From assembly GCF_004342625.1 (NCBI RefSeq), contig NZ_SMAH01000004.1:124001-188000 (forward strand): 64,000 nt of DNA, read 5' to 3'. Both the position numbers and the translations under genes were made by a program. The notes under the pieces were generated by a model, which saw nothing but the letters and a program-made list of their open reading frames with translations, ran no database searches and was not told the origin of the DNA. Positions 27,291-36,158 of the stretch are shown piece by piece. This DNA is from Tepidimonas ignava. GTDB lineage: Bacteria > Pseudomonadota > Gammaproteobacteria > Burkholderiales > Burkholderiaceae_C. Position 1 is the first letter of the stretch; each line of letters opens with the position of its first letter.

Positions 27291-27519
27291 AACAGCCAGC
27301 CACCCGCAAGCCTTCGACAGATCAAAGGCTTAGGCCGACACCCGTGGGCTGCCCGCGCCTTCTCATACCACGCTCATACCACCTGCGGCCCTATGCCGCC
27401 AATGCCGCGCCTGGCCAAAGTTTTCTTTGGCAGATCAAAGGGTTAGCGCCGAATTTCTGCTCTGCTGGTGATGCTTGGCCAGCTCGTCATACCGAGCTCA
27501 TACCAACCTCTGACCCGCA
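27291..27519. repeat. Diverged direct repeats between S-layer-like and DUF3782 genes
   Basis: CAGATCAAAGG followed by TTAG and a CCGA motif occurs at 27318 and 27431. A CATACC..GCTCATACCA motif occurs at 27364 and 27488. The order and spacing are kept, so a segment of about 115-125 bases seems duplicated and then diverged. It adjoins the truncated 5' end of the S-layer-like gene. Confidence 0.5.
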
Positions 27520-28182
27520 TCACCAGCGCTTGGGCTCAAAACCTTCGGGCACCGTCAGATCGAAGATTTCATCGTGGATGGTTGCAGTCATGAGGCCCAA
27601 GCTCTGCGCTTCCTCGGCCACCCCAGGCTGCCACTCCACCCCCGCCAGAATGCCAATGCGTGCCTTGCCAGCAAGCTCCGGCATCAGCTCGGGCAGCTGC
27701 TCAAGCTGCCTGATAAGCTGCTCGATGGCTGCTCGTTCTACCCGGCTTTTGACCTCCACGATGATAGCCAGGTTGATCTCGCCGTTGGCCCAGGCCAGCA
27801 CGTCGTATTCCTGCTCGCGCTTGCCCCGGCGCACCCGGTGGCGCGGCGAGATGTTTTCCATGCCGAAGCGCTCGGTCAGGATGCGCTCCAATGAGGGCAG
27901 CGCCAGCCCCTCGGTGAAGTAGCCAAACTTGTTGCCGAGCCCGCCAATCTCCTTGCCGAGCTTTTCAAGCTGCTGGTCGATGCGGTCATCGGCATCGCGC
28001 AGCGCACGGATGAGCTCGTCGGTTTCACGCAAACGGCGGTCGGTCTCCTTGCTGGAGTCGCGCAGCTCGCGGATGAGCTCATCGGTTTCACGCAAGCGCC
28101 TGTCAGTCTCCTTGCTGGACTCAGCCAAGGAGGCAATCATCGCTTTGAGGTCATCCCAGGAGATGTCAGCGGCGGTGGTCAT
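27520..28182 (-). CDS. DUF3782-type coiled-coil and nuclease-like protein
   Basis: This 220-residue protein has an N-terminal coiled coil containing a 21-residue unit repeated in tandem (SSKETDRRLRETDELIRELR, then again with an A for E). A C-terminal PD-(D/E)XK-like domain has EYDVLAWANGEINLAIIVEVKS, where D, E and K could be the catalytic set. The family has no established function. It is a distant relative of the protein at 13662-14291. Confidence 0.75.
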   Translation of the reverse strand: MTTAADISWDDLKAMIASLAESSKETDRRLRETDELIRELRDSSKETDRRLRETDELIRALRDADDRIDQQLEKLGKEIGGLGNKFGYFTEGLALPSLERILTERFGMENISPRHRVRRGKREQEYDVLAWANGEINLAIIVEVKSRVERAAIEQLIRQLEQLPELMPELAGKARIGILAGVEWQPGVAEEAQSLGLMTATIHDEIFDLTVPEGFEPKRW

Positions 28183-28291
28183 GGTTCTGGTTGGCTTGCA
28201 CTGGGCTGGATCGGGGCAAACAGTCTAGCACCCAAGCCCGCTGCCTGTCTTGGCCCGGCTATGGCAGTATGGCTCAGGCACACAGGAGGCC

Positions 28292-29521
28292 ATGCGCATG
28301 CCAAGGGTAAGCCTCACCCAGGACTTCCTCAACCGCCTGCCCGAGCTCGTTCCGCCTTCCGGCGCAGCGCACTTCTTCGATGCCGAGATCAAGGGCTTCG
28401 TGCTGGAGCTGCGCGCCTCGGGCGGGGCCACCTTCTACTTCCGCTACCGGCACCAGGGCAAGGTGCGCTTTGAGCGCATCGGCCGCCTCGATGAGATGCC
28501 CCTGGCGGATGCCCGCGCCAAGGCTTACCAGATGCGCGCCCTGCTCGATGCAGGCGGCGACCCCGGGCTTGAGAAGCGGCGCTTTGACGATCCGCCCACG
28601 CTGCAAGCCTTCGTCGAGGAACGCTATCTGCCCTACGCCCGCCAGCGCAAGCGCAGCTGGGCCACCGACGCCACCATGCTCAGGCACCATATTCTGCCGG
28701 CCTTTGGCGCTTGGCGCATGGATCGCATCCGCCGCGCCGATGTCATCGCCTGGCACCAGCGCCTCAAAGAGCAGGGCTACGCCGCGGGCACCTGCAACCG
28801 GGCGCTGGTGCTTCTGAAGTTCATCTACAACTGCGCCATCCGCTGGGAGGTCTTGCCCAAGGATGCCAACCCTTGCGTGGGCGTGGAGCTCTTCGAGGAT
28901 CACGGCGCGCGCGAGCGCTATCTTTCCGCTGAGGAAGCGCAGCGTCTGCTGGCGGTGATCGAGAAGAACCGCAACACCCAGGTCGGCCAGATCATCCAGC
29001 TCTTGCTCTACACCGGCGCCAGAAAGCGCGAGCTGCTCGATGCCCGCTGGGAGGAAATCGACTTCGAGCGGCGCATCCTCACCATCCCGGCTAGCCGCAG
29101 CAAGTCCAAGAAGACCCACGTGGTGCCGCTCTCCGATGCGGCGCTCTCTATCCTGCGCCAGATCCGCGCCGCCCGGCAGGAGGATTGCCCCTGGGTCTTC
29201 GTCAACCCCGCCACGGGCAAGCCGCCCGTGTCTATCTTCTACGCCTGGGACTCCATCCGCAAGCAGGCAGGATTGCCCGAGGTGCGGCTGCACGACCTGC
29301 GCCACAGCTTTGCCTCCTTCCTCATCAACGCGGGCAGGAGCCTCTTCGAAGTGCAAAAGCTCCTGGGCCACTACGACCCCAAGGTGACGATGCGCTATGC
29401 GCATCTGTCGCCGCAGGCGATGCTGGAAGCGGTCAACGTGGTGGGCAGGGCCGTGCAGCGCCCTTCAAACGCCCAAGCCCCCGGCCCTGCCGGCGCTGGG
29501 CCAGCAGAACCGGGGGCGTGA
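28292..29521 (+). CDS. int: Prophage tyrosine integrase
   Basis: This 409-residue site-specific recombinase should integrate and excise the phage. The N-terminal half (SAM-like, arm- and core-binding) precedes the catalytic domain with R244 (TGARKRE), K272/K274, H334xxR337 (HDLRHSF), H360 (LLGHYDP) and nucleophile Y369. All key residues are intact. The ATG at 28292 has an AGGAGG site close by; ATG 28298 is an alternative with better spacing. It lies at the left end of the prophage and points toward the lysis genes. No att core can be named from one end. Confidence 0.93.
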   Translation: MRMPRVSLTQDFLNRLPELVPPSGAAHFFDAEIKGFVLELRASGGATFYFRYRHQGKVRFERIGRLDEMPLADARAKAYQMRALLDAGGDPGLEKRRFDDPPTLQAFVEERYLPYARQRKRSWATDATMLRHHILPAFGAWRMDRIRRADVIAWHQRLKEQGYAAGTCNRALVLLKFIYNCAIRWEVLPKDANPCVGVELFEDHGARERYLSAEEAQRLLAVIEKNRNTQVGQIIQLLLYTGARKRELLDARWEEIDFERRILTIPASRSKSKKTHVVPLSDAALSILRQIRAARQEDCPWVFVNPATGKPPVSIFYAWDSIRKQAGLPEVRLHDLRHSFASFLINAGRSLFEVQKLLGHYDPKVTMRYAHLSPQAMLEAVNVVGRAVQRPSNAQAPGPAGAGPAEPGA

Positions 29522-29587
29522 GGCAAAGGCGTAGCAAGGTCTCTGGCTCGCCACGCATGGCCGAGCCTGGGCTGATCGCGGCCTAAG

Positions 29588-30028
29588 CTACCTTGCCACC
29601 CCCTTGAATTTCTCCACCGTCCGCATGCCGGCGATGCCGAGCATGCCGGTGAGGATGACCCAGAGCGCTTCGGCGTCGAGGATCGGCGGCGGCTGCAGGC
29701 TGGCCGGTATCCATCCGGCCCCTTGCATCGCGGCCCAGGCCCAGGTGAGCATCGGGTAGAGCAGGAACTGGTAGCCGAGCGCCGCCGCGCCGATCCAGCC
29801 GATCGCCGGCCGCCAGCCGGCCACGAAGAGGCTGGCATGCTGCGCTTCCGTCCGGTTGATCTCCTGCTGGCCTTTGATGAGCTCGGCTTCGAGCTTCGCG
29901 GCTTCGAGCCCGAGCTTTTGCAGTTCAATCTCGGCTTCGAGCCTCTCCTTGTCCGAGGTGTGCAGGCTGTCGATGAGGCCGGCGACCGTCGAGACGATGC
30001 CGCCAAGGGCAAGCGCAGGCAGCGGCAT
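29588..30028 (-). CDS. Holin, 3-TM type
   Basis: This 146-residue protein has a charged helix (about 26-62) and hydrophobic segments (about 5-20, 75-95, 120-138), like the GTA/3TM holin family (PF11351). It would time lysis by permeabilising the inner membrane. It shares TGATG with the lysozyme gene upstream. The window has two holin-type proteins around the lysozyme. Confidence 0.75.
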   Translation of the reverse strand: MPLPALALGGIVSTVAGLIDSLHTSDKERLEAEIELQKLGLEAAKLEAELIKGQQEINRTEAQHASLFVAGWRPAIGWIGAAALGYQFLLYPMLTWAWAAMQGAGWIPASLQPPPILDAEALWVILTGMLGIAGMRTVEKFKGVAR

Positions 30029-30537
30029 CAGGCGGCCTCCTTCAATGTCCGGTTGATCCAGCCGAGCAGAAACTTCGCCTGGCTGCGATCCCGCCGCACG
30101 AGCTCGGCATAGCGCGCGATCTTGGCAAGCGCATAGCGCGCGATGAAGAGCGCTTCATCCGCCTCATTGAGCGCGGCAAGCGTCTTGGGGCCAAGCTTGC
30201 CATCGGGCGTGAGGCCGCCGAGCACGGCCTGCGCCAGCACGACGGCGGTTTTGACGCCGGCGTTGACGGCAAAATCGAACAGGGTCTGCGCGATGGCCTG
30301 CGAGCGGATCGCCTCGCCCTGCAGCGGCCGCCAGAAATGCTCGCGGTAGAACTCCCGCACCGCTTCGGCCTCCGGCTCGCGGCCGGCGTCGATCTCGCGC
30401 CAGCCGCGCCAGTCGGGGTGCCTGTTCCGCGCGATGCCGGCGTAGGTCTGCCCGCCGCGGTCGCCTGGAACGTCGTGGAGGACGTAGCCGCCCTCGTTTT
30501 GGATCATGCGCTCGAAAGCTGGGAGGAAGTCAGCCAT
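30028..30537 (-). CDS. Phage lysozyme, glycoside hydrolase family 108
   Basis: The endolysin cleaves peptidoglycan at lysis. The 169-residue protein starts MADFLPAFERMIQNEGGY, where E15 in NEGGY is the expected catalytic acid of GH108. Its C-terminal half resembles the associated peptidoglycan-binding domain (LGGLTPDGKLGPKTLAALNE). The ATG at 30537 has AAGGAG upstream; the longer in-frame start at 30570 is rejected. It shares bases with the second holin upstream. Confidence 0.9.
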   Translation of the reverse strand: MADFLPAFERMIQNEGGYVLHDVPGDRGGQTYAGIARNRHPDWRGWREIDAGREPEAEAVREFYREHFWRPLQGEAIRSQAIAQTLFDFAVNAGVKTAVVLAQAVLGGLTPDGKLGPKTLAALNEADEALFIARYALAKIARYAELVRRDRSQAKFLLGWINRTLKEAA

Positions 30538-30868
30538 TTTTCCCATCTCCTTCATGATCGCGATGCCCAAACCTCGCCTGCGCCCAGCGCTCCAGTTGAA
30601 ATATCGCGCGGCTGCCCATGTGGCCGGAGATGCCCACCAGGGCGGCCGTGATCAATGGCTTGAACTGCGCCGCCTCGCACAGCCAGAAGGTGATGAGCCC
30701 CGCGAAAGCGCTGGTGGCAAGCTCCCCGATGAGCTCAAAGAGGTTGGCAAAGCTTGACTCGCCGGCTTTGACGCGGCGGTAAAAGCTCACCAGGCCGCCC
30801 CAGGCGGCCAGCCCCGTGACCCACAGGTAGGTGATGAGGCCATAGGCGGTGGGGTCTTTGTCGTGCAT
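30530..30868 (-). CDS. Phage holin family protein
   Basis: This 112-residue protein has hydrophobic segments (about 8-28, 50-70, 72-92) of the P2-like/LydA holin group. It lies directly before the lysozyme gene, whose ATG is inside its end. The start MHDKDPTAYG at 30868 follows the gpD stop by two bases. Confidence 0.75.
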   Translation of the reverse strand: MHDKDPTAYGLITYLWVTGLAAWGGLVSFYRRVKAGESSFANLFELIGELATSAFAGLITFWLCEAAQFKPLITAALVGISGHMGSRAIFQLERWAQARFGHRDHEGDGKNG

Positions 30869-30870
30869 GG

Positions 30871-31896
30871 CTAGGATTCTGGGTTGGGAAGGTTGCACTC
30901 AAGCTGCGTCACGTAGCCCTGGGGGCCGAAGCGGTGCTCGGCGCGGCTGACCACCCACGCCTCAGGCACGCCGGGGCGAAGCCGCAGGCGCAGGCGGCAC
31001 TCGGCCACAAGCCGCGCATCGCCGGGCAGCGTGAGGCTGAGCTCGCCTTGCTGTCTTGCCCCTGTGCGCAAGGCGGCCTGGGCCGCGGCCAGGGCCTTCT
31101 CACGCGAGACATGCACGTGCTTGAGCTCCGCATAGGGCGGCCGGCCCACGGTCACTTCTTGGCGCTGGCCGGCCTCGAAATCCCACCAGTAGGCCTTCAC
31201 ACCCCCCTTGGCAGGGGTGGAGGAGCCGTCTTCGGGCTTGCCTGATCCCGCCGGGCGTCTTGCCGAATGGCGGTATCGCCACTCGATGAGGTCGCGCGCC
31301 TTGAGCTCGATCACCGGCATGGCTTGGCCGCTGGCGGACTGGCCTGCTGCGCGGCGGGCCACGACCAGCAAGCCCCCTGCGGGCTTGACGATGGCGTCAT
31401 AAAGGGCGGCCAGCCGCGTCAAGAGCGCGATGTCCGACTCGGCCGTCTGGTCGATGTGGCCCAGCGCAACGCCATCGAGCGCCGCATCGATGCGGGCCTG
31501 CATGCCGTGCTCGGCGGCGATGCGCCGGGCAAGCTCGCCAAGCGTGAGGCCGTCAAAGGAGCGGGTTTTGGGCGAGCGCAAGGGGCCTGAGAGCTCGGCG
31601 GCGCGCGCCGCCACCACAAGCGTGGCCGGCGGGCTGGACAGCTCAATCTCATCGACGAGGAAGACCCCCATCGGGATGATGCCCGTCTCCTCGTAGCCCA
31701 GGGCGACCTCCAGCCGCGCGCCGATGCCGGGAAGTTGAGCGATCGCGCCATCCTCGCCTCGGCGGTCGTCGAGCGTCAAGCGCAGCTCATCGGACTCGAT
31801 GCCGGCCTCATCGACGATGGCAAGCTCCAGCAGCCGCTCGCGAATGGCTGCCGTCACATCGGCGCGTCCTGCCAGGATGCGAAAGGCCGGCCTCAT
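30871..31896 (-). CDS. Tail protein gpD (phage late control D type)
   Basis: This 341-residue protein matches the P2 gpD family (PF05954), the hub below the tail tube in contractile tails. Early blocks such as LRLTLDDRRGEDG and the central LTLGELARRIAAEHG are typical. The start MRPAFRIL at 31896 overlaps the tail protein X end by four bases. It ends the tail module before the lysis genes. Confidence 0.9.
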   Translation of the reverse strand: MRPAFRILAGRADVTAAIRERLLELAIVDEAGIESDELRLTLDDRRGEDGAIAQLPGIGARLEVALGYEETGIIPMGVFLVDEIELSSPPATLVVAARAAELSGPLRSPKTRSFDGLTLGELARRIAAEHGMQARIDAALDGVALGHIDQTAESDIALLTRLAALYDAIVKPAGGLLVVARRAAGQSASGQAMPVIELKARDLIEWRYRHSARRPAGSGKPEDGSSTPAKGGVKAYWWDFEAGQRQEVTVGRPPYAELKHVHVSREKALAAAQAALRTGARQQGELSLTLPGDARLVAECRLRLRLRPGVPEAWVVSRAEHRFGPQGYVTQLECNLPNPES

Positions 31897-32099
31897 CCCC
31901 ACAGCCTCACGATGGACTGCACGGGCGGCTCGGGCAGCTCAGGCACGAGGATGCGCGCGCCAGCGGGCAGCTTGATCGGCAGCCGCGCCAGCTGCGCATT
32001 GGCCTCCAGCACCTGGGGGGCGATGTCGGTGCGGCGCAAGACGCGCCACAGCGCCGCATCGAGCGTTTCGCCCTCCTGCGCGATGATCTCCTGGGTCAT
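31893..32099 (-). CDS. Tail protein X
   Basis: This 68-residue protein matches phage tail protein X (PF05489), a LysM-like baseplate part, with LIKLPAGARILVPELPE-like spacing (PIKLPAGARILVPELP). The ATG at 32099 overlaps the gpU stop (ATGA). Order U-X-D is as in P2. Confidence 0.88.
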   Translation of the reverse strand: MTQEIIAQEGETLDAALWRVLRRTDIAPQVLEANAQLARLPIKLPAGARILVPELPEPPVQSIVRLWG

Positions 32100-32491
32100 C
32101 GGCCATCCTCCCCGTAGGCTTTGAGCGTGATGCGAAAGACGATCTTCCTGGCCTGCCCGTCGTCCATGAGGACCGAGCGGGTGTCGCTGACCTGGGCGAT
32201 GACCCAGCGCCCCCACACGCGCCCCAAGCCATCGGTCAGCATGAGGGGCTGGCCTTGGCCAGCGAGCTCGCGCAGCCGCTCGATAGCGCCAAGCCCGCCG
32301 CGCAAGCTCGGATAGATCGCGCCTTCGAGCTCGATTTCGGCGGCATCCGCCCCCACGAACTGCAGCGCAGGCTCGCGCCCAAGCCGATCGTGCTTGGGCC
32401 AGCGCCAGGATTGCGACAAGACCAGCTGCTCGTAAGCAGCCGTCTCCAGCGCAAAGGGAAATCCGCCCAGCGTCATCATCGTCTGCGGCAT
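32096..32491 (-). CDS. Tail protein gpU
   Basis: This 131-residue protein matches the P2 gpU family (PF06995), a tail terminator-like component. The start MPQTMMTLGGFPFALET and later GAIERLRELAGQGQPLML fit it. It lies between the tape measure gene and X. Confidence 0.88.
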   Translation of the reverse strand: MPQTMMTLGGFPFALETAAYEQLVLSQSWRWPKHDRLGREPALQFVGADAAEIELEGAIYPSLRGGLGAIERLRELAGQGQPLMLTDGLGRVWGRWVIAQVSDTRSVLMDDGQARKIVFRITLKAYGEDGR

Positions 32492-32503
32492 GAGGCTGCC
32501 CCA

Positions 32504-35266
32504 TCAGTCGTACAGCGCCCCAAGGCGGCGCGATTGATCCTTCAGCGCGCTTCTTACCCGCTCATCGACCAGCCGGGCCATCTCGCGCGCATCCGCGCCG
32601 GCCGGCGCATGGATCGTGATGGGGGCGGAGTACGTTGCCTGCACGCTTGAGGCGCGCGCCACGGGCTGCGCGGCAGGCATGCCGGCACGCATGGCCTGGG
32701 CAGGCTGCGCGGGCGCGCCTGCGCGACCGCCCATGAGCCGGCCCACGCCTGCTTGGGCCTGGTCCTTGAGCCACGACAGCGCCGCTGCTGGCTGCAGGCT
32801 GGCAAGGCCCGCGGCCTTGGTCTTGAGCCAGTCGATGCCCTGCGCGACCTTGGCCATTCCTGCGCCCAGCAGCTCCATGAGGGCGCAGACAGCTCTGAGC
32901 GGCGCGGTGATGGCTTCAAGCGCCCAGCCCAGCGTCTTGCCGATGGCCTGCCCGACCGAATGCCCGCTGGCGGAGAGCGCTTGCAGCTCCTGCGAGGTCG
33001 CCCTGACGGGGCTGATGAGCTCGCCGATGAAGCGCCAAGCCCCCGAGAAGGCCTCAGCCACCGAGCCGAAGACCCAGGCGATGCCGCGCCCGAGGGGCTC
33101 CAGAGGCGCTAGCGCCTGCGCGATGCCCTGCGCGGCAGGCGCAATGCCCTCCTGGATCCCCTGCCAGAATCCTCCGATCCAGGCGGCAAGCGGCTGCCAG
33201 TATCGGCGGATCGCAAGCGCCAGGCCGGCGACGGCTGCGCCGATGCCCGCCACGATCCACGTGATCGGGTTGGCAAGCAGCGCAGCCGTGGTGGCACCAA
33301 TGGCCGGCAGCATCGACCAGAAGGCCAGCGCAGCCGACTTGATCGGCGCGATCAAGCCAAGCGCGCCCATCTTGATGCGTGCCCAGGCCAGCGACAGAAT
33401 GCCCGCGCTGGCCCCGGTTGCTGCTGCCTGCGCTTGCAGCCGGGCCAGCTTCGCGCGGGCCGACTGAACCGCCACCTGCGCATCGAGGATCGGCCCCTTC
33501 ACGAAGGTCCAGGCATAGCCCAATGCGATGGTCGCCACCTTCAGTCCCACCACCGCGCCGATAGTCCCCACCACCACTTGAGTGATGACGGGGAACCGCT
33601 CGGCCAGCTGCGCCAAGGCCCCGATGGGGGCCATCAGCGCGCCCAAGAGGCTGTTCAGGGGCGGCAGCAGCGCGTTGCCGATGGTGATGCCAAGGCGGGA
33701 TATCTGGTTTTTGAGCAGCTGCAGGTTGTTGGCCGTGGTGGCCGCGCGCGCCTCGTACTCACGCTGCATCGAGCCGGCGTAGGCTGCCTCATCCGCGACC
33801 AGCCCCAGCGCCTGGCGGTAGAGGTCAAGCGAGCCCACGAGCTTGGCGATGTCATCCGCATACTCCGCGCCAAAGAGGTCGGACAAAGCCCCCATGACGT
33901 CGGGCGCGCGCGCCACATGCTCAAGGAAGGTGATGAGCGCCCCTTGCGCATCGCGCCGGATCATCTCCTTCATGACGCCTGCCGACAGACCAATGCCTTC
34001 GAGCGCCTCCTGAAACTTGCTCCCCTGCTTGTCGGCGGTGGCGAGCTTCAAGAGCAGCGCGTTGATGCCGGTGGCGGCCACCTCCGGCGGGGTCTTCAGC
34101 GCCAGGAACGTGGCTCCAAGCGCCCCAAGCTGCGCGCCCGTGAGCCCAAAGAGCTTGGCGGTGGAGCCGCTGCGGTTGGCCACATTGAGCAGCCCGGCAG
34201 CGGTGGCGTCCATGTTGTTGGAGAGGTGGTTGAAGGCGTCTCCGAGCCGCACCACCTCATCTTGCGCAAGCGCAAAGATCGAGCGCAGCCCCGTCATCGC
34301 GGCTCCGGCTTGCTCGCCTGTGAGGTCAAAGGCCACGCCCATCTTGGCGGCGTCTTCGGCAAAGCGCACGAGCTCCTCGCGCGCGATGCCGGCTTGGCCT
34401 GCGGCGGCCACGATCTGGCCGATGCCCTCAGCGGCCATCGGGATGCGGGTGGACAGCTGCAGGATGTCCTTGGACATCTGCGCGAACTGCGCAGGCGTCT
34501 CGAAGTCGACCACCTTCCTGACGTCGGCCATCACCGACTCAAACGCCACCGCAGGCTTGATGAGCCCATAGAGCGAGGCCCCTAGGGCGGCTGCGTCCAT
34601 GAGCTGGGCGCGGTAGGCGCTGCGCTGCTCGAGGTTGGCCTGCTGCGCGGCCTGCGCCTGGGCCAGCGCCTGGGTTTTGGCTTTGACGGCCTCAAGCGCC
34701 TGGCCCAACTTGACCTTCTCGGCGGCAAGCCGCCCCGTGGCGATGCCTGCCTTCTCAAGCGCGGCCTGCTCTTCGGCGATGGCGGCTTTCAGCTGCCCGA
34801 AGGCCTCCTTGGCGCGGCCCGCCTGGGCGATGAGCCGCTCAAGCTGGCGGGCATGGCGCGCTTCGGCCTGAGCCTCTCTTTCGGCCAGCCGCGCCTGGGC
34901 GGCTTCGAGCTGGCGCATGAGGCGCAGGCGGCGAGACTCAGGCAGGCTCGCATCCGAGAGCTTTGCTTGCAGCGCCTCAACGCGCTGGCGCGCCGCCAGC
35001 ACCCCCTTGGGGGTGAGCGCCCCGGAGGTCTTGTCGGCCTGAAAGCGCGCTACCTCCTGCTGCGCCCGTCGCCAGGCTTGCCCGGCTTCGGCCGCCTGCG
35101 CGCGCAGGGCCTCCAGCCTGGCGATGCCCGCAGACTTGCCCTCAAGCCTGGCCAGCGCTGCGCCCAGGCGGCCTAGCTGCCCCTCAGCCGAGCGCAGCGC
35201 CGCCCCAAGGCTGGAGGACAGCACCGCGCCGATCTCGACCGACAGCGGAAAGGTTGCGCTTGTCAT
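32504..35266 (-). CDS. Tail tape measure protein (TP901 family)
   Basis: This 920-residue protein sets tail length. It has a long N-terminal coiled coil (about 15-215, repeated Ala/Leu/Arg/Glu heptads). A TP901-type core follows (LKTPPEVAATGINALLLKLA), then central membrane-like helices (ITQVVVGTIGAVVGL and a second group near 620-690). The ATG at 35266 overlaps the E' stop (ATGA). Confidence 0.93.
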   Translation of the reverse strand: MTSATFPLSVEIGAVLSSSLGAALRSAEGQLGRLGAALARLEGKSAGIARLEALRAQAAEAGQAWRRAQQEVARFQADKTSGALTPKGVLAARQRVEALQAKLSDASLPESRRLRLMRQLEAAQARLAEREAQAEARHARQLERLIAQAGRAKEAFGQLKAAIAEEQAALEKAGIATGRLAAEKVKLGQALEAVKAKTQALAQAQAAQQANLEQRSAYRAQLMDAAALGASLYGLIKPAVAFESVMADVRKVVDFETPAQFAQMSKDILQLSTRIPMAAEGIGQIVAAAGQAGIAREELVRFAEDAAKMGVAFDLTGEQAGAAMTGLRSIFALAQDEVVRLGDAFNHLSNNMDATAAGLLNVANRSGSTAKLFGLTGAQLGALGATFLALKTPPEVAATGINALLLKLATADKQGSKFQEALEGIGLSAGVMKEMIRRDAQGALITFLEHVARAPDVMGALSDLFGAEYADDIAKLVGSLDLYRQALGLVADEAAYAGSMQREYEARAATTANNLQLLKNQISRLGITIGNALLPPLNSLLGALMAPIGALAQLAERFPVITQVVVGTIGAVVGLKVATIALGYAWTFVKGPILDAQVAVQSARAKLARLQAQAAATGASAGILSLAWARIKMGALGLIAPIKSAALAFWSMLPAIGATTAALLANPITWIVAGIGAAVAGLALAIRRYWQPLAAWIGGFWQGIQEGIAPAAQGIAQALAPLEPLGRGIAWVFGSVAEAFSGAWRFIGELISPVRATSQELQALSASGHSVGQAIGKTLGWALEAITAPLRAVCALMELLGAGMAKVAQGIDWLKTKAAGLASLQPAAALSWLKDQAQAGVGRLMGGRAGAPAQPAQAMRAGMPAAQPVARASSVQATYSAPITIHAPAGADAREMARLVDERVRSALKDQSRRLGALYD

Positions 35267-35645
35267 GCCTGCCCTTCAGGATGGGAGAGCCTGCGCGCGG
35301 TCAGAAGCGCCTGCAGGAAGTCATCGATCTCCATCGCGACAATCTCCGAGCGCGGCCAGTGGGTGTACAGAGCCAGTTCCACCACGAGCTCAGCAAGCCC
35401 CTCGCTTACGACAAAAAACCCGAAAGCGCCCGCTGGATCGCCGCGTAGTCCTTCAGGTCCAGCTTCAGGATCGCCTCCGGCGGCAGCTCCGCGAGGTTGG
35501 CAATGAGCCGCACCTCGCGCTCGGCATCCGAAAGGTTGAGCTTGGCCACCAGCAGGTGGTCGCCCACCGTGGGGCGGCGCAGGCCCACTTCCGCAATGCG
35601 CAAGCCCTCATGCTCGATGGGGTAGGTCAGGGGGATGCGCTCCAT
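35263..35645 (-). CDS. Tail chaperone E-E' fusion made by -1 frameshift
   Basis: In P2-like phages E' is the extended product of gene E, made when ribosomes slip back one base. Here the E frame (79 residues) ends RALSGFLS. The other frame continues VVSEGLAELVVELAL, then the gpE-like YTHWPRSEIVAMEIDDFLQ, and stops at 35263. The fusion has about 127 residues. Both should chaperone tail assembly by binding the tape measure. Confidence 0.8.
35406..35645 (-). CDS. Tail assembly chaperone E
   Basis: This 79-residue protein of the Phage_TAC type (PF10109-like) starts MERIPLTYPIEHEGLRI and ends FLS. It lies between tail tube and tape measure, the invariant place of gene E in P2-like tails. It is the short product where no frameshift occurs. 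Confidence 0.88.
   Translation of the reverse strand: MERIPLTYPIEHEGLRIAEVGLRRPTVGDHLLVAKLNLSDAEREVRLIANLAELPPEAILKLDLKDYAAIQRALSGFLS
35412..35418 (-). promoter_or_regulatory. Programmed -1 frameshift site T TTT TTG
   Basis: Near the end of gene E the zero frame reads GGT TTT TTG TCG TAA, giving the canonical heptamer T TTT TTG (35418-35412), the same one used by P2 E/E'. After a -1 slip the frame stays open up to 35263, just before the tape measure ATG. Confidence 0.88.
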
Positions 35646-35648
35646 CGC

Positions 35649-36158
35649 TTAGACTCCAATGGCCTGCCGGATGCGCGCCATCTGATCGACGCCGCCCACC
35701 TTGCGCACGAGGTTGATCGCGTCGATCTCGATGAGCTCCTCGCCGTCGATCGCAAGCTTGTAGTAGGAGGCGGCCACCGAGAGCTTGACGGTGCTTTTGT
35801 CGCCCATCTTCCAGCTCGAGGGCTCGATGGCCTTGAGGCCGCCGCGCAGGTTGACCACCACGGGCTTGGCCGCTTCGCCTTGCGCTTGGATCGCGCCTCT
35901 GAGCGTGATCGGCGTGGCTTGAACATCCAGCAGGCCAAAGAGCTTGAAGACCTGCGGGTCGTAGTCTGAAAGGGTGAGCTCCGCCTCGAGCTTGTCCATG
36001 CCGAGATCGATTTCGATGGGCGCATCCATCCCGCCGGCTCTGTGCTCCTCGGTCTTCAAGGCGAGCTTGGGCAGCTGGATTTCGTCGACGCGGCCGGCAA
36101 AGCCCCGCCCGTCGACGAAGAGATTCATGTTCTTCAGAACCTTGGGCAGCTGGATCAT
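35649..36158 (-). CDS. Major tail tube protein
   Basis: This 169-residue protein matches P2 FII (PF04985), the inner tube of contractile tails. Blocks MIQLPKVLKNMNLFVDGRGF and EIDAINLVRKVGG are characteristic. It overlaps the sheath stop (ATGA) and sits between sheath and E. Confidence 0.95.
   Translation of the reverse strand: MIQLPKVLKNMNLFVDGRGFAGRVDEIQLPKLALKTEEHRAGGMDAPIEIDLGMDKLEAELTLSDYDPQVFKLFGLLDVQATPITLRGAIQAQGEAAKPVVVNLRGGLKAIEPSSWKMGDKSTVKLSVAASYYKLAIDGEELIEIDAINLVRKVGGVDQMARIRQAIGV

Noticed and set aside
28183-28291. tRNA or att core at the integrase
   Set aside because: No cloverleaf or T-loop consensus was seen, and the right prophage end is outside the window.
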